64,000 nucleotides of DNA, taken from Nigrospora sphaerica. Taxonomy: Eukaryota; Ascomycota; Sordariomycetes; Amphisphaeriales; Apiosporaceae. Every line of letters begins with the position of its first letter. Within the stretch, counting starts at the first letter, position 1. Below are positions 44,132-54,249 of this stretch, in pieces. The position numbers were made by a program, and so were the translations under genes. Below the pieces are notes generated by a model that was given only the letters and a program-made list of their open reading frames with translations, had not been told where the DNA came from and made no database searches. The DNA lies in assembly GCA_018287875.1 (NCBI GenBank), contig JAGVVL010000022.1:2294001-2358000 (forward strand), given 5' to 3'.

Positions 44132-45766
44132 ATGACAGCCAGCCCCTCGAATCCGCGCTTATGGGACCCCTCCCGCGGCATCTGCTTCTCGCCGGCCCCT
44201 CGCCCCCCCACCGACCCGGCGCATATCTCCGGCTCCCGCCGCCTGTCCGCCGACGCCAGGGCCGTCCCAGGCGAAACCGGCAATCTATTGGGGCGCCACG
44301 AACAGATCGGGGCAGCCCCGGCGGCTGTCGAGGTGGACGAGGTAGGGCCGGACGCCAAGGCCGAGGCCGACGCCCCGAATGGAGGCGCGCTGGCCGCCGA
44401 GGTGGCGCGTGACCCCCCTTGTCCAGCGCTGACATGGAAGATGTCGGACGATTTGTTTCGTGCTGCCAAGTCGGCAGCCCCAGGCTCCCCCGGCTCCTTC
44501 TGGTCGTATAAGCTGTACCGGGGCCCCAGCAACGAGACAATCAAGGTTCACTACTGCCGGAGCCAGCACACGACTGAGCGCGTCTGCCAGGAGTACTTCA
44601 TGAACGAGAAGTTGCTCGGCTTTGATCTCGAATGGGCGGCCGAAGCGACTCGGTTCTCGGGGGCCCGGCGCAACGTCTCTTTGATCCAGCTGGCGAGTCC
44701 AAGCCGCATTGCCCTGTTCCACGTCGCCCTATTCCCTCAGACAGATAGCCTGGTGGCCCCTTCCTTTCGGAAAATCATGGAAAATGTTGACGTGGCCAAG
44801 GCCGGTGTTTGGATCAAAGGCGACGCCAAAAAGCTGCAAACCCATCTCGGCATCAAGTCTCGTGGTCTTGTCGAGCTCAGCCATCTCTACCGGCTCGTGA
44901 CATTTTCCAAAACCGGCGAGTATCAGCACATCAACAGAAAGTTGATTCCGTTGGCTACTCAGGTCCAGGACTACCTGCATCTGCCCATGTTCAAGGGGCA
45001 AGATGTCCGAACGAGTGACTGGACGAAAATCCTCCGAGCGGATCAAATTACCTGTAAGTCCAGCCACGCCCCTTTTCCGCTTGAAGGAGTGACTGTAGGC
45101 TCATTTGCCGTAGATTCGGCATCCGATGCGTATGCTGGGGTCCAGCTCTACGCTACCCTCGAAGACCACAGGAAGCAGCTCAACCCATGTCCACCCAGCC
45201 CCCACTTTGCCGAGACGGGTTTGCCCATCCGGCTGACGGACGGATGCGAGTTGGAAACCGACTCCGGAGAGGATGTCCTCGGGGCCGAAGACGGTCCATC
45301 CGTGTCTCTGACCGTGACAGCTCGGAAGCGCTTACTGAGGGCGCACTTGAGTTCTTCCGGCCAGAAGAGCAAGAAAGACCCCAAGGACCTTTTGGTAGAC
45401 GAGGCCCAAGCACCGCCCGAGACGCCCAAGGAGACGGACCCCCGAGTCGAGGCGGCCGAGGCCTGGGCCGCGACTTTCCAGCGCGAGAACCAGCCGGCCG
45501 TGGGCGCCAATTACAAGACGGTCTACGCGAGCCGGCAGGAACTCCGCACCTACCACATGTGGCACACCAACAAGGACCTGTCCCTGGAAGAGGTCGCCAA
45601 GCTTCTGCGCGATCCGCCCTATGCGCTGGGGACCGTTGCGGCCCACATTCGCCGCGCCATTGCCAAAGAACGGCTGCCCGTCGACGGCTCCCGATACTTG
45701 GCGGACGTTGCGCATCGTGCCTTCGCCAAGCCGCCGATCGTCTTCCACTCGCAGGAAGCATTCTGA
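44132..45766 (+). CDS. WRN-type 3'-5' exonuclease with C-terminal RecQ-like HTH
   Basis: Probable DEDDy 3'-5' exonuclease acting on DNA or RNA. Exons 44132..45053 and 45114..45766 flank a 60-bp GTAAGT...CGTAG intron; the product is 524 residues. After a variable N-terminus, motif I is FDLEW with Asp165 and Glu167. Motif II includes GVWIKGD (Asp231), and motif III is YSASD (Tyr308, Asp312), formed exactly across the splice site, followed by AYAGVQLY. This resembles the Werner exonuclease domain. Residues about 460-510 (TYHMWHTNKDLSLEEVAKLL and on) resemble the helix-turn-helix found at the C-terminus of RecQ helicases, yet no helicase motifs occur. The 60-bp intron is a multiple of three and stop-free, so unspliced message would still be translatable but would break motif III. 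Confidence 0.85.
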   Translation: MTASPSNPRLWDPSRGICFSPAPRPPTDPAHISGSRRLSADARAVPGETGNLLGRHEQIGAAPAAVEVDEVGPDAKAEADAPNGGALAAEVARDPPCPALTWKMSDDLFRAAKSAAPGSPGSFWSYKLYRGPSNETIKVHYCRSQHTTERVCQEYFMNEKLLGFDLEWAAEATRFSGARRNVSLIQLASPSRIALFHVALFPQTDSLVAPSFRKIMENVDVAKAGVWIKGDAKKLQTHLGIKSRGLVELSHLYRLVTFSKTGEYQHINRKLIPLATQVQDYLHLPMFKGQDVRTSDWTKILRADQITCKSSHAPFPLEGVTVGSFAVDSASDAYAGVQLYATLEDHRKQLNPCPPSPHFAETGLPIRLTDGCELETDSGEDVLGAEDGPSVSLTVTARKRLLRAHLSSSGQKSKKDPKDLLVDEAQAPPETPKETDPRVEAAEAWAATFQRENQPAVGANYKTVYASRQELRTYHMWHTNKDLSLEEVAKLLRDPPYALGTVAAHIRRAIAKERLPVDGSRYLADVAHRAFAKPPIVFHSQEAF

Positions 45767-46234
45767 GCCCGAGCGGTGGTTTTCTGGCGGCTATGTGTAT
45801 TCTACACCATCCACTCCATAGTGTAGAGAAGAATCAGTAGCCTACCTTAGACCACTCCTTACTCCCAGATGCTGGGCCTCCCCATCGGACGTGCACACAA
45901 GAAAGGAGAATCGCTCCCCGTCCGTACCGCCCAGAGGGCGCTCCTATCTCGGGGGGAATGCACGTCAGAGCGGTCGCGGTTTGGACGGCATTCGCAGCGG
46001 AGTCGACCGGCTTTCTTGTTTCTGCCTTCTCCTTTTTCTGCCAAGGATACTTCAAGACCTACACTACGGCGGAGCAGTACAACTTGGCAGGGGATCCGGT
46101 ACTTTGCGTCTTATACGGCCTATTAGTATGTATGTAATTACTGCTCCGCACCAGTTGCAACAGCCACGCCCGGGAGAAGGTTGGGGGCAAGGGTATCAAG
46201 ATCTATTGAAGGCGAAAGACTGCCTCTTTTTGTT
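45767..46234. other. Convergent 3' spacer exonuclease/YTM1
   Basis: A 468-bp spacer between converging stop codons. Short frames only; nothing recognised. Confidence 0.6.
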
Positions 46235-47759
46235 CTATTTGGCCGCCAGATCGCCGCTCCGATTTATCTGCACCTGCTTGTCCTCGCCGCCGCTGACGAT
46301 GCCCCAGTGCTTGTCCCAGGCGACGGTCAGGACCTTGCAGCCCTGGCCGGCAACGTCGCCGGCGCGGCGGCCCTTCTGGCTCTCGCGATCGAGGACGTAG
46401 ACGGCCTCGCTGACGTTGCCGCCGCCCTCGGCTTTGGTGCCGGCGCGGACGCTGCGCAGGTCCCAGATGCGGCAGGTGCCGTCGTGGGAGCCCGAGACGA
46501 GCGAGTGGCCGTTGAGAGGCGACGCGGCAAGGGTCGTCACGAAGTTGCGGTGGCCGCGCAACGTCATGACGGACGTGGTGGCGGCCGACGCGCGCGGGTC
46601 CACCATGGTGACGTGGCGGGCCGACGTGCCGGCCGCCAGCAGGGGCGCGCCGGCCGGGCCGGCCACGGAGCAGAGCGCCAGGAGCGGGTGCGCCGTCGTG
46701 ATGCTGTTGACGACGCGCGAGGTCGTCAGGTCGATGGTCCGGATCGTGTGGTCCTGCGACGCCGAGTAGGCAGCCGTGGCGTCGTGCGGGTGGAAGATGA
46801 CAGCCGTGGCGGGCGCCTGGTGGATCTGCGTCAGGGACAGGGCGCCCCGCTGCGGCGCCGCCGAGGCGCCGGCCAGCTTGCGCTTCTTGGCCGGGTTGGC
46901 GCCCGGGAGCGCCTCTTCGGGCGCGGCCGGCGCCTTGGACTTGGACGTCGACCAGAGGCCGATCTCGCCCGTGCTCGAGGCCGTCAGGAGCTGGCCCGAC
47001 GGACCGTGGACGTCCATGGACTCGACGATGCCCTTGTGGCCGTATAGCTCCAGCGTCGGCTTGAACTCGCCCGACAGCTGGCCGGCGGCCTCGGTGTACT
47101 TCCAGACGCGCACCGTGTAGTCCATGCCGGCCGAGGCTATTTGGGAGGCGTCGAGGAACTTGGCCGCCTTAACGCCCGCGCTGTGGCCCCCATTGCTTCC
47201 CGAGGGCGAGACAGCCACGACCTGGCCCGATTGGTTCCACATGCGCAGCAAGCCGTCGTACGAGGCCGACAGGATGCGGTCCTGGCCGTGGGGGAGGGCG
47301 TCGCCGGCCCAGGCGCCGGCGCGCGAGGTCGCGGATAGGACGTCGACATCGGCGATCCAGTCGTCGTGCTCGAAGCTGGCCTGGTAGGTGGGTGGTATCA
47401 GACTGCGCACGTACTGGAGCGTGACGGTGGATTCGAACGAGAGGCCGTTGTCTCTCAGGTAGTCTTCAAGGGAGGTGCGCAGGAAGGTGCCGTTGATGAT
47501 GAAATCGAGGGGGACGGGCGAGTCCGTGTTGAGCATGGACTCGGAGTTGAGGATGCGGGAGAGGCCATATCGCTTGATGTCTGGACGGGTTCAGCGGGCG
47601 ATGCGGGCGGGCGCGTGGGCGAGGCCAATGCCCTCGTCGTATTTACATACCTCCGGGTACCAGCAGCTGGCTCTTGTCCTCCGGCAGTTGCAGCTCTGGT
47701 ACGGTGGTGGTGAAGTTGACTCGGACCTGCGGAGCCTCGGCGCCCGCGGACGTGTCCAT
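46235..47759 (-). CDS. YTM1: Ribosome biogenesis protein Ytm1 (WDR12)
   Basis: WD40 protein of the Nop7-Erb1-Ytm1 (PeBoW) complex, needed for 60S subunit maturation in the nucleolus. Exons 47759..47651 and 47580..46235 flank a 70-bp GTATGT...CCAG intron; the product is 484 residues. The N-terminal UBL-like NLE domain, which is contacted by the AAA ATPase Rea1, spans about residues 10-100 (VRVNFTTTVPELQLPEDKSQLLVPG, then IKRYGLSRILN). A seven-bladed propeller follows, with blades such as DRILSASYDGLLRMW and SLVSGSHDGTCRIWDLRS, ending with VAWDKHWGIVSGGEDKQVQI. An alanine/lysine-rich loop (PGANPAKKRKLAG) sits between blades. Divergent from the polymerase delta subunit. Confidence 0.95.
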
Positions 47760-48197
47760 GGCGAGCAGGTTGGCGAGATCAAAGCGTACGGCGCCTCTTT
47801 GCGCTGTTCTTGGGGGGTGGTGGCAGGCGGGACGGCGGTACGGCGATACCTCTTTCAAATCGAAATGGTGAAAACGGTCACCTCAGGCTTTCATAAGCAT
47901 GGAGAGGCCTATACCCTGGCCGAAGTTAGTCTCGAGAAGGGGATTTTCCCAAAATTTTTGGCTATCGATAACCATCAGCCTTGCATCGTGCAGGCGGAGC
48001 CTTACCCCGCGATGCGCAAAGCAACCAATCAGAGTGCGTCGTTTGTGCAGCTGCCCCAGCCACGCCCGCCTTTCAATTAATCCCAAGTCGCGTCTTCCGA
48101 GCTCGAGACGCGTTTTACCGACTGCCGATCAATCTTCTCAGATTGGGGTTCTGGTGTGCAAACCCGTCCCCTCCACCACGCCACCACATCACCCACC
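47760..48197. promoter_or_regulatory. Divergent promoter YTM1/POL31 with CCAAT box
   Basis: This 438-bp region lies between the ATGs. A CCAATCAG motif sits at 48025-48032, about 170 bp upstream of the polymerase subunit start and 265 bp from YTM1. It fits the known HAP/CBC site; function is inferred. Confidence 0.5.
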
Positions 48198-49925
48198 ATG
48201 GCGAACCTGGACGACATTCCCGGAAGCCTCCTCCGGGGACCCTCGTGAGTCTGTCCTGCCCTCCAGCGTGGTCCGGCGCCCTGCTCACATAGCTTTCGCA
48301 GGGAGAAGGAGGCGGGGGAGGCGCTAGAGAGGACGGCCTCCACCTACAAGCCCCTTCACGCGTTCTGTTTGGCCCCGGAAAGGTCCTACAAGCAGCAGTA
48401 CGCCGACATGTACTTCTTGCGCCTGACCAAAATTAAACCGGCCGTGGACCGGCTGGCCGAGGCCGAGTGGGAGGACACCGTCATCGGCGGCGAGCAGGCC
48501 AAGCGCGTGGACCGCGTGCTGGACATCCGCCAGGGCGAGTTGTGCTACGTCACCGGCACCGTGTACATGGACATGCGCTTAAAACCCAACATTCTGGAGG
48601 ACGTATCCAAGGACGTGTGTGGCCCGTTCCCCGACGCGCCCTCGGCTGTTGCCCGTGACTGACCGTACGGCGTAGCGATGGATCTCGGCGCCCCTGACGA
48701 CCGAAAAGTACTGGTCGGACGACGACGCCGTGACGCTGGAGGACGAGTCGGGTCGCATCAAGCTGGTGGGCGACAAGCTCAAGTCCCTCTTTCTGGTGAC
48801 GGGCTGCATTATCTCAGCTATGGGTACTGAGAACGCGAACGGCGAGCTGGAGGTCATCGACATCAAGTTCCCCAATCTGGCCCCGCAGCCCGACCGGTGG
48901 GCTCTTTCCAAACCGCCGGCGACAAAAGGCGCCGGCAAACCTAAAGGCTCCCCGGATGCCGATGAGGAGATGACAGATGCGCGGTCGCACGGCAGCGGAG
49001 GCAAGATTGCCATCGTCTCGGGACTGGCCTTCTCGGGCACCGATGCATCCCACAGCCTGGAGCTCAACCTCCTCCTCGAGTACCTGCTGGGCGAGGCGCT
49101 AGACCCGGCCGCCCAGCAGGAGCTCGCCCAGGTCAGCCGCCTTATCATCGCGGGCAACTCCATCTCCCTGGAAGACAGGCGGCCCGTCGTTGACGAGTCG
49201 CAGAAGGAGAAGAAGGCCCAGCAGAAAAAGTACGGCTACGACGCCAGCTCCTACAATGCACTGCCCTCGCAGCTTCTGGACGAGTTCCTCGCCAGCCTTC
49301 TGCCCACCATGCCCGTCACCCTGCTGCCCGGCGCCCAGGACCCAGCCACGGCCAGCTACCCGCAGCAGCCTATCCACACAGCCATTTTCCCCAACTCGCG
49401 CGCGTATGCGGCCCCGCCGGCATCCGACGAGCAGGGGTGGTTCGACACGGTAACCAACCCCTGGGAGGGCGAGCTGGATGGCTGGCGCGTGCTGGGCACG
49501 GGCGGTCAGAACATAGACGACATCTCCAAGTATGTCGACAGCGATGACCGGTTAGGCATGATGGAGGCAACCTGTCGGTGGCGATGTACTGCACCGACGG
49601 CCCCGGACACCTTGTGTAAGTGCGGTCCCCTTGTCCACCTGCCCCTCAACCTCGTAATCCCCCTTTCTGTTCATTCGTCCCCGGGTTACTGATGCCCCTC
49701 ACAGGGAGTTACCCGTTCCAAGACGACGACCCATTCGTCATGAAGACATGCCCGCATCTCTATTTTGTAGGCTGTCAGCCGGAATTCGGGACCAGGCAAA
49801 TTACCGGCCCGGAGGGCCAGACCGTTCGCCTCATTGCTGTGCCGTCCTTCGCCGCCACCCAGGAGATAGTCCTGGTCGACTCCGAGACACTAGAGGTTAG
49901 CACAGTTAAGATATGTACAGCATAG
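48198..49925 (+). CDS. POL31: DNA polymerase delta small subunit (Pol31/POLD2)
   Basis: B-subunit of DNA polymerase delta, linking the catalytic subunit to Pol32 in replication and repair. Exons 48198..48244 (47 nt), 48302..48614, 48676..49615 and 49705..49925; introns are 57, 61 and 89 bp. The product is 506 residues. An OB fold lies in the N-terminal half (LTKIKPAVDRL, and EDESGRIKLVGDKL in exon 3). The inactive calcineurin-like phosphoesterase fold follows: IAIVSGLAFSG, LIIAGNSIS, MPVTLLPGAQDPA and the C-terminal YPFQDDDPFVMKTCPHLYFVGCQPEFGT. The last intron splits the Trp codon in DTLWSYPF. Exon 1 encodes MANLDDIPGSLLRGPS, typical of the fungal start. Confidence 0.95.
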
Positions 49926-50257
49926 AGACACGTCTGGAGTCGCTTCTGCTGGAGATACTACCGCTAAAAGGACTGCGGCTCGGTGTTCGAGAAAGTCCCC
50001 AGGCCATGCAAGAGGCTAACCAATGATACCACGAGATACAAGCGCATCAAAGGAGAGACAGAAAACCAGTGCAATTTACAACTAACCCCTAGTGTGCCCG
50101 GACGGGTAAATGAACCGTTGAGGCAAGATCAATCGCAAAGCGACAAATTTTCGGGGTAAACCGAGATGTCAGGCGAGATAAGGTATGGCCTGCCCCTCAA
50201 GATCTTGCTCTGTCGCGCTGTCTCCCCCCCAGCGCGGCCCATTGGCACGCACACAAC
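49926..50257. other. Convergent 3' spacer
   Basis: A 332-bp spacer between the polymerase subunit and the F-box-like gene. Nothing recognised. Confidence 0.6.
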
Positions 50258-51796
50258 TCAGTGGAACTCGCTATCATGGTCCGAGTGGTACTCAATGGTC
50301 GAGTCGCTCAAACCCTCTTGTTCGATGGTGAAGTGCGTGTTTTGATCAGCCCGGGACGCGTGGGCAAGTTGTCCGAGAGAAGCCCAGTTGCTTGGGCCGG
50401 CCACGCATTCCAAGCCCTCCTCGGTCAGGCTGCCAGCAGCGAGTTGGGTCTGGACGTCCGTCTTTTTGGGAGCCCTAGCTCTAGACTTTCGTGGAGGATT
50501 CGCGGTTGACACGTGTTTGTGCTCCTCGGGCTCCGGGACGTACGCTCTGAACACCGAATTTTCTCGTAGCAGTCTGTCGGGTTCCTTGATCAGTTTCTCC
50601 AACCAGTAAGCCATCTTGTTGAGTCGAGCTGTGGATTGCTCAGCGCTCTTTCGACGAGATTCAAGCATTACCTTGTCGACTGACCAAAAATCTTCATTGC
50701 CTTTAGCGGCATTCCGTGCAGTGAAATAGGGACGGCGATCCACCACAGACTCATATAGGTAATAAAGGTCTTGAGGCCTGTGGGCGACGATGCGGACGAA
50801 CTGGCAATTAATTTTGTGCAAGCATTCAAGGACGTCAGAGTGGCTCGCGAATAAATCCCTTGCGGGATAGCTGTTTCCAGGCTGTGTGGGAGATACTTCC
50901 ATCCCTAGTGTCTTACGCGTCTCGAGGTAGATCTCGAGCGTCACCATTTTCAGCTGGGCCCGAATGGCGGAATTGCGGTCAGGCAGGAACTGCACGAGAG
51001 CCTCGATTACTCTGTCGCGGTTCTTGGCGTCCCGCATGCGGTTGGCCTCGATGTCAATCTCGATGTTGCGGATCAGATGGCCATGCTTCTGCACGGGGAC
51101 CATGCAGCCATCCTCCTCGTAGACCTTTTTCATGACCACATACGTGTCCCGGTGGGCATCCAACGGGTCCCGGGTGCGGTAGCGGAATGTATTCTCACCG
51201 TACAGGATACGGAGACCCAGGTAGTAGAAGCCCCGGCACACGCCGAGTAAGCCGGTGTGGAGATTGGGCCGTCCTCGGGGATAGACATATTTCCAACCCC
51301 CCAGCACCAGGATAGGCTTATGGTGTACCAGGAGGTAGCGAAAGATTTCAGCTCGAATCTCGGCAGGGAGCATGGCGAAGCCTTTAGGGCCGGGGGGGGA
51401 AATGCGCTCCTGCTCGTTCTTGTGCTGGGTTACCATGTCGGCGACATACGCATGTACACGAGCCGTTCGGACGGCTCGACAGGAGTTTCCAGTGCTGGGA
51501 GACCTCCGAGAGCGGTCGTTGCTCTGCAGCCTGGAAAGCTGGACACCGAGCTCCGGATCAATCTTTCGTCGCTTGGTGACGATGTCATCGTATGCGTTGG
51601 TCGAACGCCGCTTGCCCGGCTCGTAGGCTTCCTTCAGCGCCTGGAACCGGTGCGGATGGGCAAACGGTTGCTCAAGCGCAACAACTTCGATGGCCGACCC
51701 TTGGTCCTCCGTCTCGTCACTCGCCGAGGAAGTGGGAGGAGGGGAGAAGGCGGCACTGGGAGCAGCGGCTCTCCGGTTTCGTCTGGCGCGAGGCAT
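50258..51796 (-). CDS. F-box-like protein of unknown target
   Basis: Single-exon protein of 512 residues starting at ATG 51796. Residues 1-140 are basic and disordered, with a possible nuclear signal (TKRRKIDPE). An F-box-like helix pair follows (MLPAEIRAEIFRYLLVHHKPI), then CRGFYYLGLRILYGENTFRY. The latter is characteristic of a large fungal group of F-box or 2EXR-type proteins that may recruit substrates to SCF ubiquitin ligases. The middle region (VQKHGHLIRNIEIDIEANRM) looks structured; no leucine-rich or WD repeats are visible. The C-terminus is acidic and His-rich (EYHSDHDSEFH). The substrate is unknown, and the protein could act without an SCF. Confidence 0.75.
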   Translation of the reverse strand: MPRARRNRRAAAPSAAFSPPPTSSASDETEDQGSAIEVVALEQPFAHPHRFQALKEAYEPGKRRSTNAYDDIVTKRRKIDPELGVQLSRLQSNDRSRRSPSTGNSCRAVRTARVHAYVADMVTQHKNEQERISPPGPKGFAMLPAEIRAEIFRYLLVHHKPILVLGGWKYVYPRGRPNLHTGLLGVCRGFYYLGLRILYGENTFRYRTRDPLDAHRDTYVVMKKVYEEDGCMVPVQKHGHLIRNIEIDIEANRMRDAKNRDRVIEALVQFLPDRNSAIRAQLKMVTLEIYLETRKTLGMEVSPTQPGNSYPARDLFASHSDVLECLHKINCQFVRIVAHRPQDLYYLYESVVDRRPYFTARNAAKGNEDFWSVDKVMLESRRKSAEQSTARLNKMAYWLEKLIKEPDRLLRENSVFRAYVPEPEEHKHVSTANPPRKSRARAPKKTDVQTQLAAGSLTEEGLECVAGPSNWASLGQLAHASRADQNTHFTIEQEGLSDSTIEYHSDHDSEFH

Positions 51797-52937
51797 GATG
51801 GACTGCGTTGTTGATGTGCCAGGCCCAAGAGCAACCGAGTAGATCGGACGGGTGGCCCGTACTTGAGACTGAAAGGAAGACGAGAAAGTGGTATGTTTGG
51901 CAGTGGCTTGGGGATATGCGGATGTTAGGGTGAAATCTTGTGTGATGGGAAAGCTCCGATTGGTTATTAGTCGGAAAGGAGAGAAGAAAAGAGGGAACGA
52001 GGGGGCTTCGAGGCGACACCAAGTACCAGCTCACATGGGTATGGTTATGGTTCAGATATGTGTTTGTTCAGATCCACATGTGTATGGTCCAAGTATGAGT
52101 ATGGTTTGGGTATTGGTAGGGTTCATGGGGCAGGTGATGGGGGAGAAGCTGGGTACTCTTTCAGCGGAAGGAAGAGTGAAGGCGTGGAAAACAGGAAAGG
52201 CGAAGAAAAGAGGGGAGGAGGAGAAAAGAGGGAAGGCGAAGAAAAGAGGGAAGGCGTGAGAAAGAAGGAAGGCGTGAGATGTAGGCGCCAGGAAACAGAA
52301 GGAGGCAGCAGGAAGCTTCTCAAAAGCTTCGATCCAACTACCTAATCTAGGGTGGCCTTGGAATGTAAATGTGCGAAAATACGATTCCATGGTCCGTCGA
52401 CAAATTGATAGGCAAGAAGACAGGCATGTGGCCCGGCTGTCGAGAACCGTAGGTCTTGGTTAACCGCCATCCCAAAAGAAGCCAAGCAATACACTTGGAC
52501 GACAAGGTGAGCCGGGAGATGAGGGGATGCTGCGCGGTCCTTTTATGCAGGCTAGTATTTCTTGACACGAGGCGATAATACCGTAGTAGGACAATGCATA
52601 TATACAACATATAAAGGATGAATCTTTAACCTGGGAACCCCAATGATTCTGCTCGGAAAACAGTTCTCGTATCCCGTTTTGATATACTCTATCTTGCTGC
52701 TTTTCCGGGTTCCTGTAAATATGCCCTGGTCGAAAAACAAGCAGTTGGGTATCTTATAATCCAGCTTGCACTTCGTTTAAAGAGGTCAAGTAGTGATGCT
52801 TGCTGCTCTGATGATGGGTCTTTCTGGATACAATGCAATTCCCGATGTATGGAAGTAGAAATGGTTGGTTAAGAGCTATGGCTTACACACTTACTAAATA
52901 GCTATGCGACCTGCACTCGACCCACCCCACTCAGCCG
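51797..52937. other. Divergent intergenic region with purine-rich repeats
   Basis: This 1.1-kb region lies between the F-box-like and OXNAD1-like genes. It contains the purine-rich repeat block at 52185-52280 and AT-richer sequence from 52.5 to 52.9 kb. No gene is recognised. Confidence 0.5.
52185..52280. repeat. Degenerate purine-rich tandem repeats
   Basis: Units resembling GAAAAGAGGGAAGGCG recur about five times with variable spacing. The + strand of the block is almost pure purine. Confidence 0.75.
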
Positions 52938-54249
52938 ATGAGGCGAGAACAACAGGAAAGAATGGCACTCACCTCCGAACCCAGATTCCATTTCACCGCG
53001 GGCCGGAACCTCACGTCTCATCCAGAAATACACGTCAATCCGGTAGTTTCCCACCACCTGTTAATTTCCCGTCGCATTGCCCTGGCCTTTGGCCTACCTA
53101 TTCCCGCCACGGTTTTCAGGATGGTGCTCGAAGCCACGGCAAGCAGCAAGTCCAACCACCTTGATCGAACCGCGGCAGAGTCGCGAGACGAGGTGGGTCA
53201 TGTCCTCCATCATCCACGCGAGGTCGGGAGGGCTATGCTAAAGCCAGCGCGTGCCATTAGTCTCTGCACTCGGTGGCCCTGGAGAGTGTCGTCGAGGTCA
53301 ACGACCAGATCCGTCTGTTCCGCTTCAGTATCGCCGAGCATGGGCCCCCCTTCAAAGTAGGTGCCTCCGCCCCCTGCCCTTGGAGACAAGACCACGGCGA
53401 CTCGGGACCGACGGGGCAAGAAACGGGCGAGAACTGACGACGGGAGAGCAGTTCCGTCCCGGAATGTGGGTAGACTTGTACTGTCCCGGGGTGCCCAAAG
53501 CCGGCGGCTTCAGCATCACGTCGACGCCCTACGATGCCCGGCCGGGGGGAGAAGCCGAAGGGCCGTCGCCGGCTGTATCCCCGTCCCGGCCGGGCTACTT
53601 CGAGCTGGCCGTGCAGAAGTCGCCCGACAACCCGCACGCCGCGTGGCTGTGGCGAAACCCGGCCTTTCTGCTCGGGCAGCGCGTCGACGTCCGCGTTGGC
53701 GGGTCGTTCGTCTGGCCGCCCCCGGACATGCCCGACCCGGAGGCGTGCCTACGCAAGGTCGTTTTTGTCGCCGGCGGCGTCGGCGTCAACCCGCTCGTCA
53801 GCATGCTCGGCGCCCTGGCCGGTGACCGCCGCAGCGCCGCCGCCGCCTGGGACGTGCAGTTCCTGTACTCGCTGAAGGACCCGGACCCGGACTCCCGTCC
53901 CCGCGACCCGGCGCGTATGCTGTTCTTCCCTCGACTGGCCGAACTCTTCGGCAGCGGACGCGTACGGGGCCGGCTGCAGCTGTTTCTGACGGGCGCGGAT
54001 CCAGCACCCGTCAACGACGGGCAGCCGGCCGAGACGCTGACTTACGGCGAGGCCCACGTGCCCGTCACCCGGCGCCGCATGACGGTCCGGGACGTGGAGG
54101 CGGCCGTGGGTGGCCAGGCGGCCGCCCGTGACGCCGTCGTCTACATTTGCGGGGTTCCCGCCATGACGGACAGTTTTGTTAAGGCACTCCAAGCTCCAGA
54201 CGGACTGGCCATGGAGCCCAGCCGAGTGCTCTGCGAGAAATGGTGGTGA
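52938..54249 (+). CDS. OXNAD1-like NAD(P)H/FAD oxidoreductase
   Basis: Ferredoxin-reductase-fold flavoprotein resembling animal OXNAD1; partner unknown. Exons 52938..53192, 53261..53356 and 53452..54249 give 382 residues with phase-0 introns of 68 and 95 bp. The FAD domain holds VALESVVEVNDQIRLFRFSI, then RPGMWVDLYCPGVPKAGGFSITSTP; the usual RxYS flavin motif is replaced by FSITS, as in OXNAD1 relatives. The nucleotide domain has VVFVAGGVGVNPLVSMLGAL and YICGVPAMTDSFVKAL, ending EKWW. The first 60 residues are Arg-rich and poor in acidic residues, possibly a mitochondrial presequence. Starting at the second ATG (53121) would remove it, giving a protein that begins just before the conserved HLDRTAAESRDE. 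Confidence 0.85.
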
